Source: Maratus speciosus
Taxonomy: Eukaryota; Arthropoda; Arachnida; Araneae; Salticidae
Direction: 5' to 3'
Assembly (NCBI GenBank): GCA_963932465.1
Contig: OZ010795.1
Coordinates: 471,562,806-471,626,805 of the forward strand
Length of the DNA stretch: 64,000 nucleotides
The notes below the pieces were generated by a model, which saw only the letters and a list, made by a program, of their open reading frames with translations, was not told the origin of the DNA and searched no databases. Below are positions 44,931 to 56,545 of the stretch, in pieces (position 1 is the stretch's first letter; each line of letters starts with the position of its first letter). Position numbers and translations under genes: made by a program.

Positions 44931-46409
44931 CTTCCATTTTCATTCTTCTCATAAAATTATCTGCAGACTCGTCAGAGTCCTAGTTGAAATAAATATTTTT
45001 TCTCAAATTTATTTAACCTTATACCTCTATAGGAGACACAAAAAAGTAAATATTAAAACTCACTTAATATTCATTAATTTGCTTAAATTTAAATATCACA
45101 TACAGTTAGCAGAATACATTAATGTAATATTAATTTATCGTTCTTGCAAAGTCCCAGTCTCTTGATATTGACGGCTGAGCATCGTTTTATGCAACAGTGA
45201 AATATCTGTTTAGCAGGAAAGCTAGGATGTCGGTTATCACCCAAGCCATACCTCTCATAAATGATGATTTTTGTGTAGTTTATGAACAGTCTAAAAAAAT
45301 GTATTACATGAAAAAAAAAAAATCTTCGTCTTTTCCCATTAAAAACATTTTTTACCTACATTCGACAAACGAACAGTATATTCTGCAACCCGGCTTATCT
45401 CGGGTTCGTTCCATATTGATATCGGAAATAAATAGTCGTACGTTTCTACTTTTATTAAAAACTGGAATAAAACAAATTTAGAAATTAATGTACCTCAAGT
45501 TTTCTGGAATGCTTTCAATAAAACATTGCTTATAACATGAAATTGTCCTTCTAAAGTAAATTATTCATTCAGCCGTTCACTAAACCAATGTCATCTATTC
45601 AGCAAAGTCAAAGCCCATGAATTTCATTTAAAACTATTTCCTTTCTTCGGAAATTAGTATTCTATACTGGCAGACTTCACCCGCTACGCTAGTCGGGTTT
45701 TCCAAACGAACCTCGAATTAATGTGTTTTGTTTTATTTTCAGACGAAAATCTTTCGAAACGTATCTAGTGTTGAAGCAAACGTACAGCCATGCATGTTGT
45801 ATGCAGTTTTAAGTTTAACAAATTTTTTGCATACTGCGTGGTGGATATAAATTCTATAGATCATATACAGGTTATACATCAAATAACTCTAAGGGTTATT
45901 GTGTATAAGCGTGAATTGCCTAAGGTTTTTTATTATTATTAGTTTTATTGAGTTATCCATTTTCCAGCTAAACTAAATTTGGTATACTAACAGATGAATC
46001 TAAAATATAAATAAATCACATAAAGGGTTAAACAAAGAACTGGATACATTGCCGTCTACGGATGATAATTTCTGAAAGTCCATTTATAGTTGTGTCGTGT
46101 TTTTTCACAGAATCAAAGTTTAAGCATATGTGGCGCGTAAATAAATCTATAGATGATATATAGGACTGTACAAAAATTTTCGAATGCATTTTCGCTTGAA
46201 GGTGAATATTGCTGAGCGAGAATTTTCGACTATGGTATGTGCTTTTGTTGGAAATCTGAACAAAGTTTTGTCCCCCAAAATTTGTCATGTAGTTTGTTCA
46301 GAAGTGATATCGTTCCAAACCGGTTTTTCTTTCTCCATTTCGGTCGTAAAGGCTCTTTTTTATCTGTAACTGTATGCATAATTTTATTCCAGTTTGATGT
46401 ACTGAGTAA
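44931..46409. other. Unassigned, with small dispersed repeats
   Basis: A hairpin-like ACCCGCTACGCTAGTCGGGT lies near 45686-45705. Text around 45830-45880 and 46145-46250 (CTATAGATCATATACAGG, TTTTCGGCTATGG-like) resembles 49600-49760. A 94-codon frame (45197-45481) has no recognised motif. Confidence 0.4.
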
Positions 46410-46439
46410 GTATATCTCGAGGGGTTCGACAACGCTGTA

Positions 46440-46690
46440 AATCTGGTACACAGCAGATTTACCGCTATGTAAATCAAGTTAAAATCAGTAAATCAAGAAA
46501 TCAAGATTTAAATAGTAAATCCTGTAATAAATCAGTAAATCAATGTAAAATCAGTAAATCCTATAATAAATCAATAATTTTGTTAATAAATCAAGTTACA
46601 ATCAGTAAATCAAGATTTAAATTGTATTGTAAATCATCTAAATCAATAAATCAGTGTAAAATCAATAAATCCCATATAACTTTTGCGCAA
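46440..46690 (+). repeat. Left subterminal AATCAGTAAATC array
   Basis: Repeated words AAATCAGTAAATC, AATCAATAAATC and CAAGATTTAAAT are spaced irregularly, 15 to 40 bp apart. The same words recur at the right end of the element in the same orientation. Confidence 0.7.
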
Positions 46691-46892
46691 TCCTTAAATC
46701 CTGTATAAATATTGGAAAATCTAAGGGAAGATCACTACATTTCAAAAATCATCTAATAAATCCGTAAATCTTAACTTAAAATCGTTTAAAATTTGATACT
46801 TTGTGCGCATTTTGCAACGCACTTTAGCTCGCATTTTGGAGTACATGAAGGATGAAGTGAAATGAGCAACCAATTAACACAATAAAAAGTAA

Positions 46893-47090
46893 TTATAGTA
46901 AAACCTGTGAAAATGGAACCTGTCTATAACGGAATCCCCCTTAAAGGAAAAATTCTTATGGTTGCCATGAAAAAAAAAAGAACTATAATTACACCTGTTA
47001 AGACAAAAACTTCTCTAAAACGGAACTTTTCCCAGTTCCATCCGATTCCGTCGTAGCAGGTTTGGTCTTATAAATGATGTGGTACTAGCT
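46893..47090 (+). repeat. pogo/Tigger-like end (possible)
   Basis: ATAGTAAAACCTGTGAAAAT and CCTGTCTATAACGGAATCCC resemble the first bases of pogo-type elements (CAGTxxAACCTxxxxxxxxGGA). A related phrase, CAAAAACTTCTCTAAAACGG, follows. No opposite end was identified. Confidence 0.3.
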
Positions 47091-47519
47091 ATCAGAAGAG
47101 CTTGTTTAAAACGAAATTTTCCACATTTTTTTTCGATTCCGGCTCAGCAATTTGTTCAAGAATCATTTATTTCTAGTGTCCAGAAAAATAATTATTTTTT
47201 CCGATTACAATACATGATTGCTTTTGAGACATGAATCTGAAGTTTTTAAAAAAATTATTGCATTGCAATGTGAGATTTATTTGTTTACATGTTTTTTAAT
47301 GAATATTTTAATAAATTAATATTGAAAATTTAGTTATTTTTGCTAACTAACAAAGCTTAATGGTTCTTTAGTATGTTTTTAAAATATTTCGTTCCATATA
47401 AATGCGATTGAAACCTGAAAGTATTACAGTATTTATTTATGTAAAAAAAAAATTAAATAAAATAAAAATAAGATCATAGTTATAGCTCTACTCCGTGTCG
47501 TATCTAGACTTATCATTTT

Positions 47520-48000
47520 AGAACAACGGCGGATCTCCTGGGCTAATTAAGGGTTCGTAAAACGACATCATGCATCTTCACGGGAAATGACTTGGGGGCG
47601 AAGCTTAAGCCCAACGCAACCCGCCCTGGGTGACACCTTTTTAAATCCACAGGACTCAGGCTGGGTCACGTCTTCTCTCTTTAAGAGCTGCGCCCTGCTC
47701 TGATCTTACATTTTTTTGCAGATTCGGGTCGGGCCAAACTTCTTTTTCTTCCAGGTCGAGCCAGGCCTGGACTTCATTCTTCCTAGAGGTCTTCACTTGC
47801 CAAAATTTCCAGGTCGGAGCTCGGTCCGGAATAAAAGCTAAATGTTCGGTCCGTGTCAGCCCGTATGATAAGCATTATTTGTCCCGACCGCGACCCGTGC
47901 GCTCCTGAATTCTTGTCCCCGAGCCCAAGTTGGTTTGGCATCTTACTTTATTCGTAAAAATTATATTTATGCACCACGTTTGTTTAGTGAAATCTTTAAG

Positions 48001-48037
<37 letters not shown>

Positions 48038-48490
48038 ATTTGATGATTTTTTTAAACATTTTATTTGACTTGATAAATTACAGAGATACGTTTTTAAAAA
48101 TCTACTTTTTTTGTTTGTAGAGCTTTAAAAATAAGATTTTCTTTTATCATCCATTTCTTTCATTCTAAATTGATTTTCTTATTGGAATTTCAGTTGAATG
48201 TAATTGTCTAAGTCATATTTTTACTTAGTGTTTATGTACATAATTGCCTAAACGGTCATTAAAATTACGGTTTTTCTGTATTTTTGAATTTCGAACATAA
48301 TCTGAAAATAAAATATAAGCATAAGTAAGTGTGCTTTATGAATAATTTTAATTACAAAATGCAGGCTAGGCTCGAGTCGATTTTTTAGCTTTTATACCCG
48401 GCTGGGCCAATATTTTTTGTGTGTGTGGCGGGGGACCTGATCTTGGGTCAAAAAATTTCAGCCCGCGCAAAACTCTAACTGACATATTGA
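47520..48490. repeat. Degenerate GC-rich repeat, split by a T run
   Basis: Words of the type GGTCGGGCC, GGTCGAGCCAGGCC and CGACCCGTGCG occur before 47935, and GGCTAGGCTCGAG and CCCGGCTGGGCC after 48360. Between them lies AT-rich sequence with a 34-base T run. This looks like one low-complexity GC repeat interrupted by an insertion. Confidence 0.4.
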
Positions 48491-49097
48491 AGGTAGCTTT
48501 AATATTTTTTAAATGCTTCTTTCAGTCATCATGATCATCTCAATAGTTACTGAATATACCAGGTGTCCTAAAATTGATTGACTGATTTTAAAGTTCAATA
48601 ACTTACAAATGGTGACAGCTACTTAAAAAAAAATGTAGGAGGGTTATGTAGGATGTCAGGAGTAGGTGTGATTCTGTTCCAAACATTTCGAAAATTTAAC
48701 CCTCTCACTGCGCATCCCGCGATTTACAGGGCTAATGTAAAAGTAGCAAAATTTGAGCAGCCTGCAGTTTCCGCAACTAATCTTTTTTTTTATCTTCTAA
48801 TTCTATTTATAAAAAAAAAAAAAACTCTTTTACAAAAATTTTTACATATTTTAACACTAAAATATATGCAGACATGAAATATGTAATAAAATAAATGCGC
48901 AATTTTTAAGCTCATTTTGATTAAAAAACGCAGCAAGACGGTTGCGTTTTGTTCCAAAAAATTTTTTGGAACCAAACAATTAATTCTAAAGCAAATCTCC
49001 TTTATAAAATTGAAATGAACTTAGTATTATGAGCAATACGATTTTCCAATGTTTTGCCCTGAGTAGTTTGCGATGTTCATAGATTTTGTTTACGTGT

Positions 49098-49134
49098 GAC
49101 GTCACTTGTGTTTTGCTTAACGTGACGTCACACT
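49098..49134. promoter_or_regulatory. Two consensus CRE octamers, inverted context
   Basis: TGACGTCA occurs twice about 30 bp apart, as GTGTGACGTCACTTG and ACGTGACGTCACACTT, so the flanks are also inverse. The octamer is the CREB/ATF consensus. It sits at the right end of the hAT-like element, before the AATCAGTAAATC array. Function is untested. Confidence 0.45.
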
Positions 49135-49335
49135 TCCTTGGCGTATAAATCCCAAATAAATCAACAAATCACAAGCAAATCAGTAAATCACAAGTAAATC
49201 GCAAATAAATCAGTAAATCACAAATAAATCAGTAAATCTGTGTACAATTATAAATCAATCAGAAATCAGGTAAATCAATTTGATTTGTAAATCTGGTACG
49301 CCGAAAACTAGTTTGTCGGACCCCTCGGTATATCT

Positions 49336-49972
49336 AGTGTGAAAGAATTCCATGGATTGTAATGGAAGGAGGAAAAAACCGATGATGAGCTTAAGCTTAA
49401 TCTTGGTAGCAGTTATATTAATAGTGTGATAATATAACCAAGTTCCCAGCAAAGGCTGGAGGTACATGTATATGGTCTTTATTATTTAAGTTTATTATTC
49501 AAGCTGAATTAATAAATGAAACTGTATTTCAAATTAAACTGTTTCATCAATGTACTATATACTTGATGTCACACCAAAGATCTTTACACACTGCGTTTTA
49601 TAACTCTGCTCCATTTCTATCGGTTTTGTAACTAAGTTCATTTTAGCGCATTATGTAGTATATATTCAGATTTATAGATCGTGTACAGGTAGGCATAAAA
49701 GATTTCGAGTACCTTTTCGGCTATGGTAATTGCTGAAATCTGGTTTCAAATGTGTGACGTGTTTTCAATGTTTTTTACTCAGATATCTACTTTCACTTCT
49801 TTAAACGGTGAAGTTCTGCTACAATATTCTGGAAGAGTTGGAAAGTATTTCATAATGTATGCTTGACGCATAATTTCTCTCTCTCTCTCTCTTTTTTCTG
49901 TTTGCGCAACAAGAGAGCGCGATTTAAACAGCATAGCATCACCGAATGCGCTTCAGACCATTGTCATAAATA
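49336..49972. other. Unassigned, with a dispersed repeat and (TC)n
   Basis: Text at 49600-49760 is related to 45830-46250. A TC microsatellite is at about 49876-49892. Nothing else was recognised. Confidence 0.4.
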
Positions 49973-49974
49973 TA

Positions 49975-50864
49975 CAGGGTGTAATACGTTATCTATCGCC
50001 GACCTTTAATTTCTCAACCGTTGGTCGTAGACATATAGTTCCAATTACAAAAACGTTTCAAATGAGCTAAATATTCATGTTGTGGCATTATTTAAAGTAA
50101 AAAATCAATTTTATAAAAATTACGAAAACTAACTTTTTATACGGTCCCCCAGTCCCTATAGTTATATTTAGTAAAAGTTTACTCATATCATAATACATAT
50201 AACGCAAAAAGTTTGACATCTGTACTGCAAAAATTGACCTAGTTATTAAATTTCAAAGTCTGAGATTTTTGCGCATGATTTTACCTTTCATTAAAGGATC
50301 AGTTAAAAGATGAATTAAAGTAATTTGAGATCAAAATCAGAGTGCAATGTGCTTTTTATGGCGAAACCACTTTTAGCCGGTATCACCAAATCGAGGGATC
50401 ACCAAAATTTGAGCTAACTTTTATGTGGGTCGAATAACATTCAAAAGTAGTGACGATACCGGCTAAAAGTGGCTTCGCCGTAAAAAGGACATTGCACCCT
50501 GATTTTGATATCGAATTACTTTAATTCATCTTTTAACTAATCCCTCAATGAAAGACAAAATCATGTGAAAAAATCTCAAACTTTGAAATCTAATAACTGT
50601 GTCAATTTTTGTAGTACAGATGTCAAACTTTTTGTGTTACATCTGTTATGATATGTGTAAACTTTTACTAAATATAACTATAGGGACTGGGGGAACGTAT
50701 AAAAAGTTAGTTTTCGTAATTTTTATCAAATTGATTTTTTACTTTAAATAATTCCACAACATGAATATTTAGCTCATTTGAAACGTTTTTGTAATTGGAA
50801 CTATATGTCTAGGACCAACGGTTGAGAAATTAAAGGTCGGCGATAGATAACATATTGCACCCTG
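49975..50864. mobile_element. mariner-type palindromic MITE, 890 bp
   Basis: TA flanks (49973-49974, 50865-50866). The termini are CAGGGTGTAATACGTTATCT and AGATAACATATTGCACCCTG. The arms of over 400 bp are inverse almost to the centre near 50425 (AAACCACTTTTAGCCGGTAT against ATACCGGCTAAAAGTGGCTT). Arm similarity is high, implying a recent or gene-converted foldback. No coding content. Confidence 0.85.
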
Positions 50865-51169
50865 TATATAGACGAATGACTACGCATTGTTTTCTTCTGC
50901 CACTATAAATGAGTTGTAACGCTACACGCAAGATTTGTTAGAGATCTCGCTGTAGTTAATTTCAATTACGTATAAATTTCGTCGCCATCCGTGCATACGC
51001 TTTTTCTGCTCTGTTTGAAATAGCGTCACATTATTAAGTGTAATTCAGACAATTACAATCCATAAGTTTTGGTATGCAAATTATTTGATGTTGGCCTGAA
51101 ATATAACTTTCTACACACACTGTTCATTAGAGATTATAGTGTAGTTGATTTCAATTACATGCATAAGCA

Positions 51170-51445
51170 TATTCAAGGCTGGAGTAGATCAGTTGAAGTT
51201 TATTACAACAGAGCGAAAAATGTCCAGACCAGGAATCGAACCTGGATACTGGGCATGCCGTGCCAATGCTTTACCTGTTAAGCTATCCGGACGATACCTG
51301 GCTGACATAATTCACTCTTATTTGTTGGACATGGCTGCAAACTGCAGCGATAGTTTCATTCATCTGAGCTATAGCTATAGCATTTACATGATGAAAGTGT
51401 GTTTTACACGGAAACTCCTGTATACCATGTAATTAGGTCATACTG
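51170..51445 (-). mobile_element. tRNA-like SINE, family 2, copy on minus strand
   Basis: Inverse counterpart of 19436-19704. The shared path runs from TACATGGTATACAGGAGTTT through the tRNA-like core to CTACTCCAGCCTTGAATATG. The core at 51222-51292 keeps A and B boxes and pairs well in the acceptor, D and T stems. The open frames crossing it are fortuitous. Confidence 0.75.
51222..51292 (-). repeat. tRNA-like SINE core, family 2
   Basis: 71 bases: GTCCGGA/TCTGGAC acceptor, GCTT/AAGC D stem, CCAGG TTCGATT CCTGG T arm. The anticodon loop ACGGCAT lacks T33, as in the copy at 19585-19655, so this defect was probably present in the source SINE. Confidence 0.7.
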
Positions 51446-51579
51446 AAGAGAACATCTATAAGTTTCGTGGCTATCCATCATCTCAATAACATAATATTTG
51501 GAATGTTTGAAGAAGCATACAATTAATAAATATACTTTAAATTATTTTCAACCATAGGCCCAAGTGTGTGCTAATTGTT

Positions 51580-51870
51580 TTGTGATGCCCTGTAAATGAA
51601 CTATAAATGTTACATATACTATTGAATAGGGACCACGTTGTAACTAATTATTTCAGTTTCTTGTATAAATTTCGTGTATATTTGTGCATCTCAGTATGTT
51701 AATTTCGGAGAGTTTAAATGAGTATAATATCATTAAACCCAGTCAAAACAATTACCCTCCTAAATATCTAATTTATGCGAATTGTTTTTTGTTGCCTTAA
51801 AAATGAACAGTAGTTGCTACACACTTTATTTATTATAGGGACTATAGATTACCAGCTTTTGTACCAGTTT
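51580..51870 (+). repeat. Dispersed copies of the 34-35 kb tandem unit
   Basis: CCTGTAAATGAACTATAAATGTTAC near 51589 (partly quoted) and AAAAATGAACAGTAGTTGCTAC near 51803 match the units at 34080-35160. They are about 210 bp apart. Confidence 0.5.
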
Positions 51871-52104
51871 TCGGGCACGGGCGAACTACGATTAAAAGGA
51901 AAATTTTCATTTATTCACAAACTGAAAAAAAGAAAAATAAACTTGCTATCAAGAAACAAGAATGTAATCTGAATTTCTTAATGTGTTTTACAATCATTTA
52001 AAAATGAGTTTGAAAGGGAAATGAGTAGTTATTGATGAGAAATAAAGAGAAAAATTATCTGATTTTGAAGCTTTGACATGGTCAGTGTTAGTAAGATAAA
52101 GAAG

Positions 52105-52640
52105 ACGTGATATATCCCTTGTCTATCCTCGTTTAGTGTGTAAAGTCCTTTACCAGAATTACTGTAAATCAGACCTCATGTCTTTCTGACATAGTTGTAC
52201 AATATTTTAAAAAAATAAGAATTAAACTTTTGCACCTTCCTGCCAGTGGTTGGGTATAAATTACAAATCTGCTATTTTAAACAAATCTTTAGGGACATGA
52301 AACTCACGAAACATTGCCATGAGGGAGTACTTGGGATTAATACTTACTTTTATGTAAGAAGAGATTTTTGAACGAGAAAATTAATCTTGAATCAATCTTT
52401 TAATGTTATTAGCAATTTTCTACTGCGTACTTTCGATATCAGGCTTGGGCTATATCTTTCGGGGCTCGTATATCCCTTGTCTATCCACGATTTCTGTTTG
52501 AAGTCATTTTCCAGACTTACTGGAAAACAAAACTCAACTCTTCTGTTATAGTAGTGCAATTTTAAATAATAAGAATTGTAGATTTTGCCGATTTCTGGCA
52601 GTAGTTGGGTATAAATAACAATAAAAACTTGGACTTACGC
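52105..52640 (+). repeat. Two-copy tandem repeat, about 365 bp
   Basis: ATATCCCTTGTCTATCC occurs at about 52112 and 52475. Each copy continues to GGCAGTAGTTGGGTATAAAT or its close variant. A segment at 52333-52440 is also related to the minisatellite at 53895-54240. Confidence 0.6.
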
Positions 52641-52650
52641 TGTCAAATTT

Positions 52651-53308
52651 AATGATTAAAAATACTTAAGATACTCATCAGCGCACTGCATATATAAAAT
52701 CAATATTAAACACACATTAAATATATACCCAACGTTTCAGACTTATTCTAACAAGTCATCATCAGGGGTTCCTTGACCTCTACGGAGCTTACGTTACCCA
52801 CATCACAGTCACTGTTAAAACCATTAAATTGAAAGCATCTCTGCGAAATATCACAAAACCTCAAAAACAATATTGTATCTGAGATGGCGCCATCTATTGG
52901 TAGACTATGCTTTCCGGACAAACAAAGGTTTGTACAAGGTTTTTACAAATGTTTTTACTTTCAAAACCTCATTTCAATATCTCATTTCAAGTTTCTAATG
53001 TTTGGTTAAATGTCTTGAAAGAAATAGATTTGTAAAGTTAAATTCAGTTTTTCCTAACTTTGATGATAATATTATAGTTTACGAATGGATGGCGCCATCT
53101 TCTATACAATATTGTTTTTGAGGTTTTGGGATCTTTCACAGAGATGTTTCGAGTTTAGTGTTTGTAACAGTGTCTGTGATGTGTGTAACGTAAGCGATGA
53201 CTTGTTAGAATAAGTCTGACACGTTGGGTATATTTTTAATATGTATTTGATATTGATTTTATATATGTAGTACGCTGATGAGTATCTTAAGTGTTTTTAA
53301 TCATTATA
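52651..53308. repeat. Palindromic MITE, 658 bp
   Basis: AATGATTAAAAATACTTAAG mirrors CTTAAGTGTTTTTAATCATT. The arms, about 230-260 bp, include GGGTATATxTTTAA, GACTTATTCTAACAAGTCAT and GATGGCGCCATCT. The duplicated GGATGGCGCCATCT-type sites are palindromic in themselves. No coding content. Confidence 0.8.
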
Positions 53309-53894
53309 AATAACAAATTTACTATTTATCCTCTTCAGTTCTGAGTACTCAAATGGGGACCTCGATTCTTTTCCTCATAGACACTAAATTGCTTGATTTT
53401 ACATCTTGACTCCACTTTTATATAGCTGAATTTTGTTTTAAAACGAAACCTATAAATGGCATCACCGATGCTGATTTCATCATAAAATAAGTATTATTTT
53501 CATCTTTGTTTGTAAGATGTGTTCAAAACAATACAGCTAAGAAAGTAGGTAATATTCATAATTATATAACTTAAACACTTTACAATACAAAATTTTTGAG
53601 GATTTGTAGATCATTCACTCATTTTAATATTTTCATTTTAAATTGTGTTAATTTAGGTTATTGATATTAAATTGATATTTTGGGTAGGGCTAGTAATTAT
53701 AGATTCATATTTGTGAAACTAAATTATCAGCCCCCTAAAGTATCAAAAAATCCTTTTTCCTGTCATCTTATGGTGTCATTTTGTTTGTGCAAAAGCAATG
53801 AATGAGTATTTGTAGTGTTATTTTAACTTCGGATCCTAAGAGGTTAAACAGATTTTCAGGCTCGTCAAAATCACAAAAAGTTGTTATAAAAGGT
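53309..53894. other. AT-rich spacer, nothing recognised
   Basis: No repeat end or frame of interest was seen. Confidence 0.45.
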
Positions 53895-54240
53895 ATTTAG
53901 GATTAATACTGATTTCTTTGTAAGAAAAGATTTTTAAATGAAACTATTCTTAAATGTGAAACAATTCTTGAAAGAATTTTTAAGTGTTATTAACAAGTGG
54001 TATTTAGGATTAATACTAATTTCTATGTAAGAAAAGATTTTTAAATGAGACAATTTTTAAGTGTGAAACAATTTAAATAACTTTTAAGTGTTATTAACGT
54101 TGTCATAGGGGTAGTTAGGATTAATATTTTTTTCTACTTAAGGAAAGGTTTTTAAATGAAATAATTTTTAAATGCGAAACTATTCTTAAAATAATTGTTA
54201 AATGTTTTGAACAACTTTCTACTGCGTACTTCCAGTATCG
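53895..54240 (+). repeat. Minisatellite, about 105-115 bp, three units
   Basis: TTAGGATTAATACTGATTTC-like starts occur at about 53897, 54002 and 54116. Each is followed by GTAAGAAAAGATTTTTAAAT and TTAAGTGTTATTAAC. A diverged relative is at 52333. Confidence 0.65.
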
Positions 54241-54531
54241 AGCTCTGGATTAGAAAAAAAGAGCCCGAACTAATCTCTAATAAGGACCCCGCTGTAGTTC
54301 ATTGCATTTTTTCATTTAGTTAAAAAAAATTAAAACGAAAACAAATTATTTTTTCATTTTAACTTTTATTTTATGAGTTTTCTTCCGTTTATAGGGTACA
54401 TATCTAAATGTAAACACGAAGTAGCAGTATTGCATTTGAGTGTCAAGAAAGCATTATTGTAGCACAATATATAGTTTTTATTTTCACTATTTTTCTGAAT
54501 ATATGCAACAAAATATTGAGCATATTCAGTT

Positions 54532-54890
54532 TATCAAATTAAGTTAATACTTGCTAAAAGTGATAAAAAAGAACACCTGCAAGGAAAATAAATACCTTTA
54601 TCCAGATCGACATGTTTCATCGCCCAGACGGCGACATTCTCAAGATCTATAATGATACAAATGTTTTCGCAAAAAAAAATTTCAATTGAAAATTGGTAAA
54701 CGAAAATCACGAGATTTTTGTTTACCTATAAACGAGAAAATTTTTTGCCAAAATATTTGTATCATTATAGATCTTGAGAATGTCGCCGTCTGGGCGATGA
54801 AACATGTTGATCTGAATAAAGGTATTTATTTTCCTTGCAGGTGTTCTTTTTTTTATTACTTTTAGAAAGTATTAACTTATTTGATGATTT
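54532..54890. repeat. Palindromic MITE, about 360 bp
   Basis: AAGTTAATACTTGCTAAAAG mirrors TTTTAGAAAGTATTAACTT. Inner arms carry GAACACCTGCAAGGAAAATA and GACGGCGACATTCTCAAGAT with exact inverses, meeting near 54718. The arms are highly similar. Confidence 0.85.
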
Positions 54891-54904
54891 TAAATGATTT
54901 TCAT

Positions 54905-55904
54905 ATGTAATTTTACCTATTCAGTTTCCTAATTCAACAACAACAAAATATATCTCTTAGGTGAAGCCTGGTACATTATTCATAGTAAGGATAATTACTA
55001 ATGAATCTTTTATTAATATCTAATTGATATATTTTTTTTTTTTCACAGCTACTTCTATTAAAAAATGGAGCGCGGTGCGTTAAAATTAACACCAGTTATC
55101 TGCACAGATCCGGGGATGCCATATAAGGTTTCAAAATTTTAAAATTTTTATTAGTTTCCGAGATATTAATTTTTTCCTAACGAAATTTCTCTGAAAATAG
55201 CAATTAAGTTGCTCCATACGTGTGAAATAAAAGGAAGTAAATGGTAAAAAATAGGATGTCGTCTGCTATCCGAAATGGTGAACAGATATATTACTTTTCT
55301 TTTGTTTGAATAAATCAATTTAATGATTTTTAGTTTAGATTCTCTTTAAAAGAAAATTAATGAAAAGAATATCCGTATGACTTACTTCCATATTTACTGA
55401 AATTATTATCAAAAAGCTGAAAAAATTTAATATTATTGATCCGCATTTTCATAACATTTTCCGAACTTGTTTAAAGTGTAAGGAAATAGACTGTGATAGA
55501 ACACGGAATTTTGAGTATGGAGTCTGAACATAGGTACAGAGCATAAGCTCAGAATAAAAGCTTTTGTCCAAACCATAGCAACCCACGCTGCAGAACTTGG
55601 CAATACTCACCTGGACGAATCAGAGAAGTAAACAAACATTAGTTTTGCAATAATGGCAATCTCTCTAATTTTTTATCAAATATCCTCTCGACCAATGGAA
55701 TTTTAATGCCGTATGTCGCCAATTTCTTTTAAATTCATTCTATTGTAATCGCATCAAAATCACGAAAAGTGAAAAATGTAATTTTCCTAAATTTCAGTCC
55801 ATTTACATTGTAAACATGATTTCTTGCTTATAATAAGAAATTTAATCATTTCAATCAATAAAATTAAAATGATAAATCTTTTCTAAATGTAGAATTAAAT
55901 TAGG

Positions 55905-55937
<33 letters not shown>

Positions 55938-56545
55938 CTAAAAATCGAATGATCTCACGCAATGGAAATAAACACTCCGGGTTGCTACGCCCGCTAGTAT
56001 TATTTTAAAACTATTGCAGTCAGAGTAAATCGTTATGATGACATTTAGCAATTATTCAGCAACATTGTAAAAATTTGTAGTGTCACACCTTGTTGACTTA
56101 TTAAATTATTTGACCTTTCATATCGATTTTAATGTTAAGCAAAATAAGGAGGAAATTGTTTTGGAACTGTGCCTAAAACTTGATGATAAATGTGGCGGAT
56201 ATAACAGCAGATCAATGCATGCATACCTAATGAAAGAAAATAAAATTCGGTAAATGCTCAGATAATACACAAATATTCATTTCGTTTTAAATTTATGACT
56301 TTTTATATGTGTATGCATTTTAATAAGTATGATTATCAAAATAAAAGGAGCACAAATAAAGAAAGTTTAAACTATACGAATTCTATCACCGTATGTCCCC
56401 AAATGCTTTCGGGACTGTTTAGCCCTTGTGTACAAAAGATGACCGTAGTGCCACCAATCAACCAACCTATATCCTTTAGAAGATGAATAGCGGTGCTTGG
56501 AGGAAACATTTTACTACTATTAATTACAAGCAGTATTTTATTCAC
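54905..56545 (+). repeat. Long degenerate repeat R, copy 1 (interrupted)
   Basis: Shared phrases with copies near 59450-60156, 62320-62700 and 63630-63925 are: GTACATTATTCATAG, GACTTATTAAATTATTTGAC, GGAACTGTGCCTAAAAC, GATGATAAATG, ATGCATGCATACCTAATGAA and TTCGGTAAATG. Helitron D (55006-55997) splits it. I do not recognise the parent element and see no coding sequence conserved between copies. Confidence 0.6.
55006..55997 (+). mobile_element. Helitron D, non-autonomous, 992 bp
   Basis: It begins A|TCTTTTATTAATATC and ends with the hairpin CGGGTTGCTACGCCCG followed by CTAG|T. The flanks join as ACTAATGAA|TATTATTT, which is exactly the uninterrupted text at 59497-59512 in repeat R copy 2. That empty site confirms both ends and the lack of a target duplication. 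A T run (55906-55935) lies inside. No helicase is encoded. Confidence 0.85.

Larger units (their letters stand above)
46418..49327. mobile_element. hAT-like element with perfect 8 bp target duplication
   Basis: GTATATCT occurs directly outside both ends (46410-46417 and 49328-49335). The termini are CGAGGGGTTCGACAA and TTGTCGGACCCCTCG. Both ends are packed with AATCAGTAAATC and AAATAAATCAGTAAATC variants (46440-46680 and 49150-49270), which look like subterminal transposase-binding repeats. The interior has no hAT transposase. It does hold a pogo-like end, a GC-rich degenerate block, a T run (48003-48036) and two CRE octamers. It is non-autonomous as it stands. Confidence 0.75.

Noticed and set aside
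45680..45710. Helitron 3' end at ACCCGCTACGCTAGT
   Set aside because: The stem would span the CTAG instead of preceding it, and no partner end or second copy was found.
46440..46690. CRISPR-like array
   Set aside because: The AATCAGTAAATC words vary in sequence and spacing and lie at a transposon end in eukaryotic DNA.
53895..54240. Direct repeats suggesting a CRISPR or integron
   Set aside because: Units are about 110 bp, diverged and AT-rich. They are an ordinary minisatellite.
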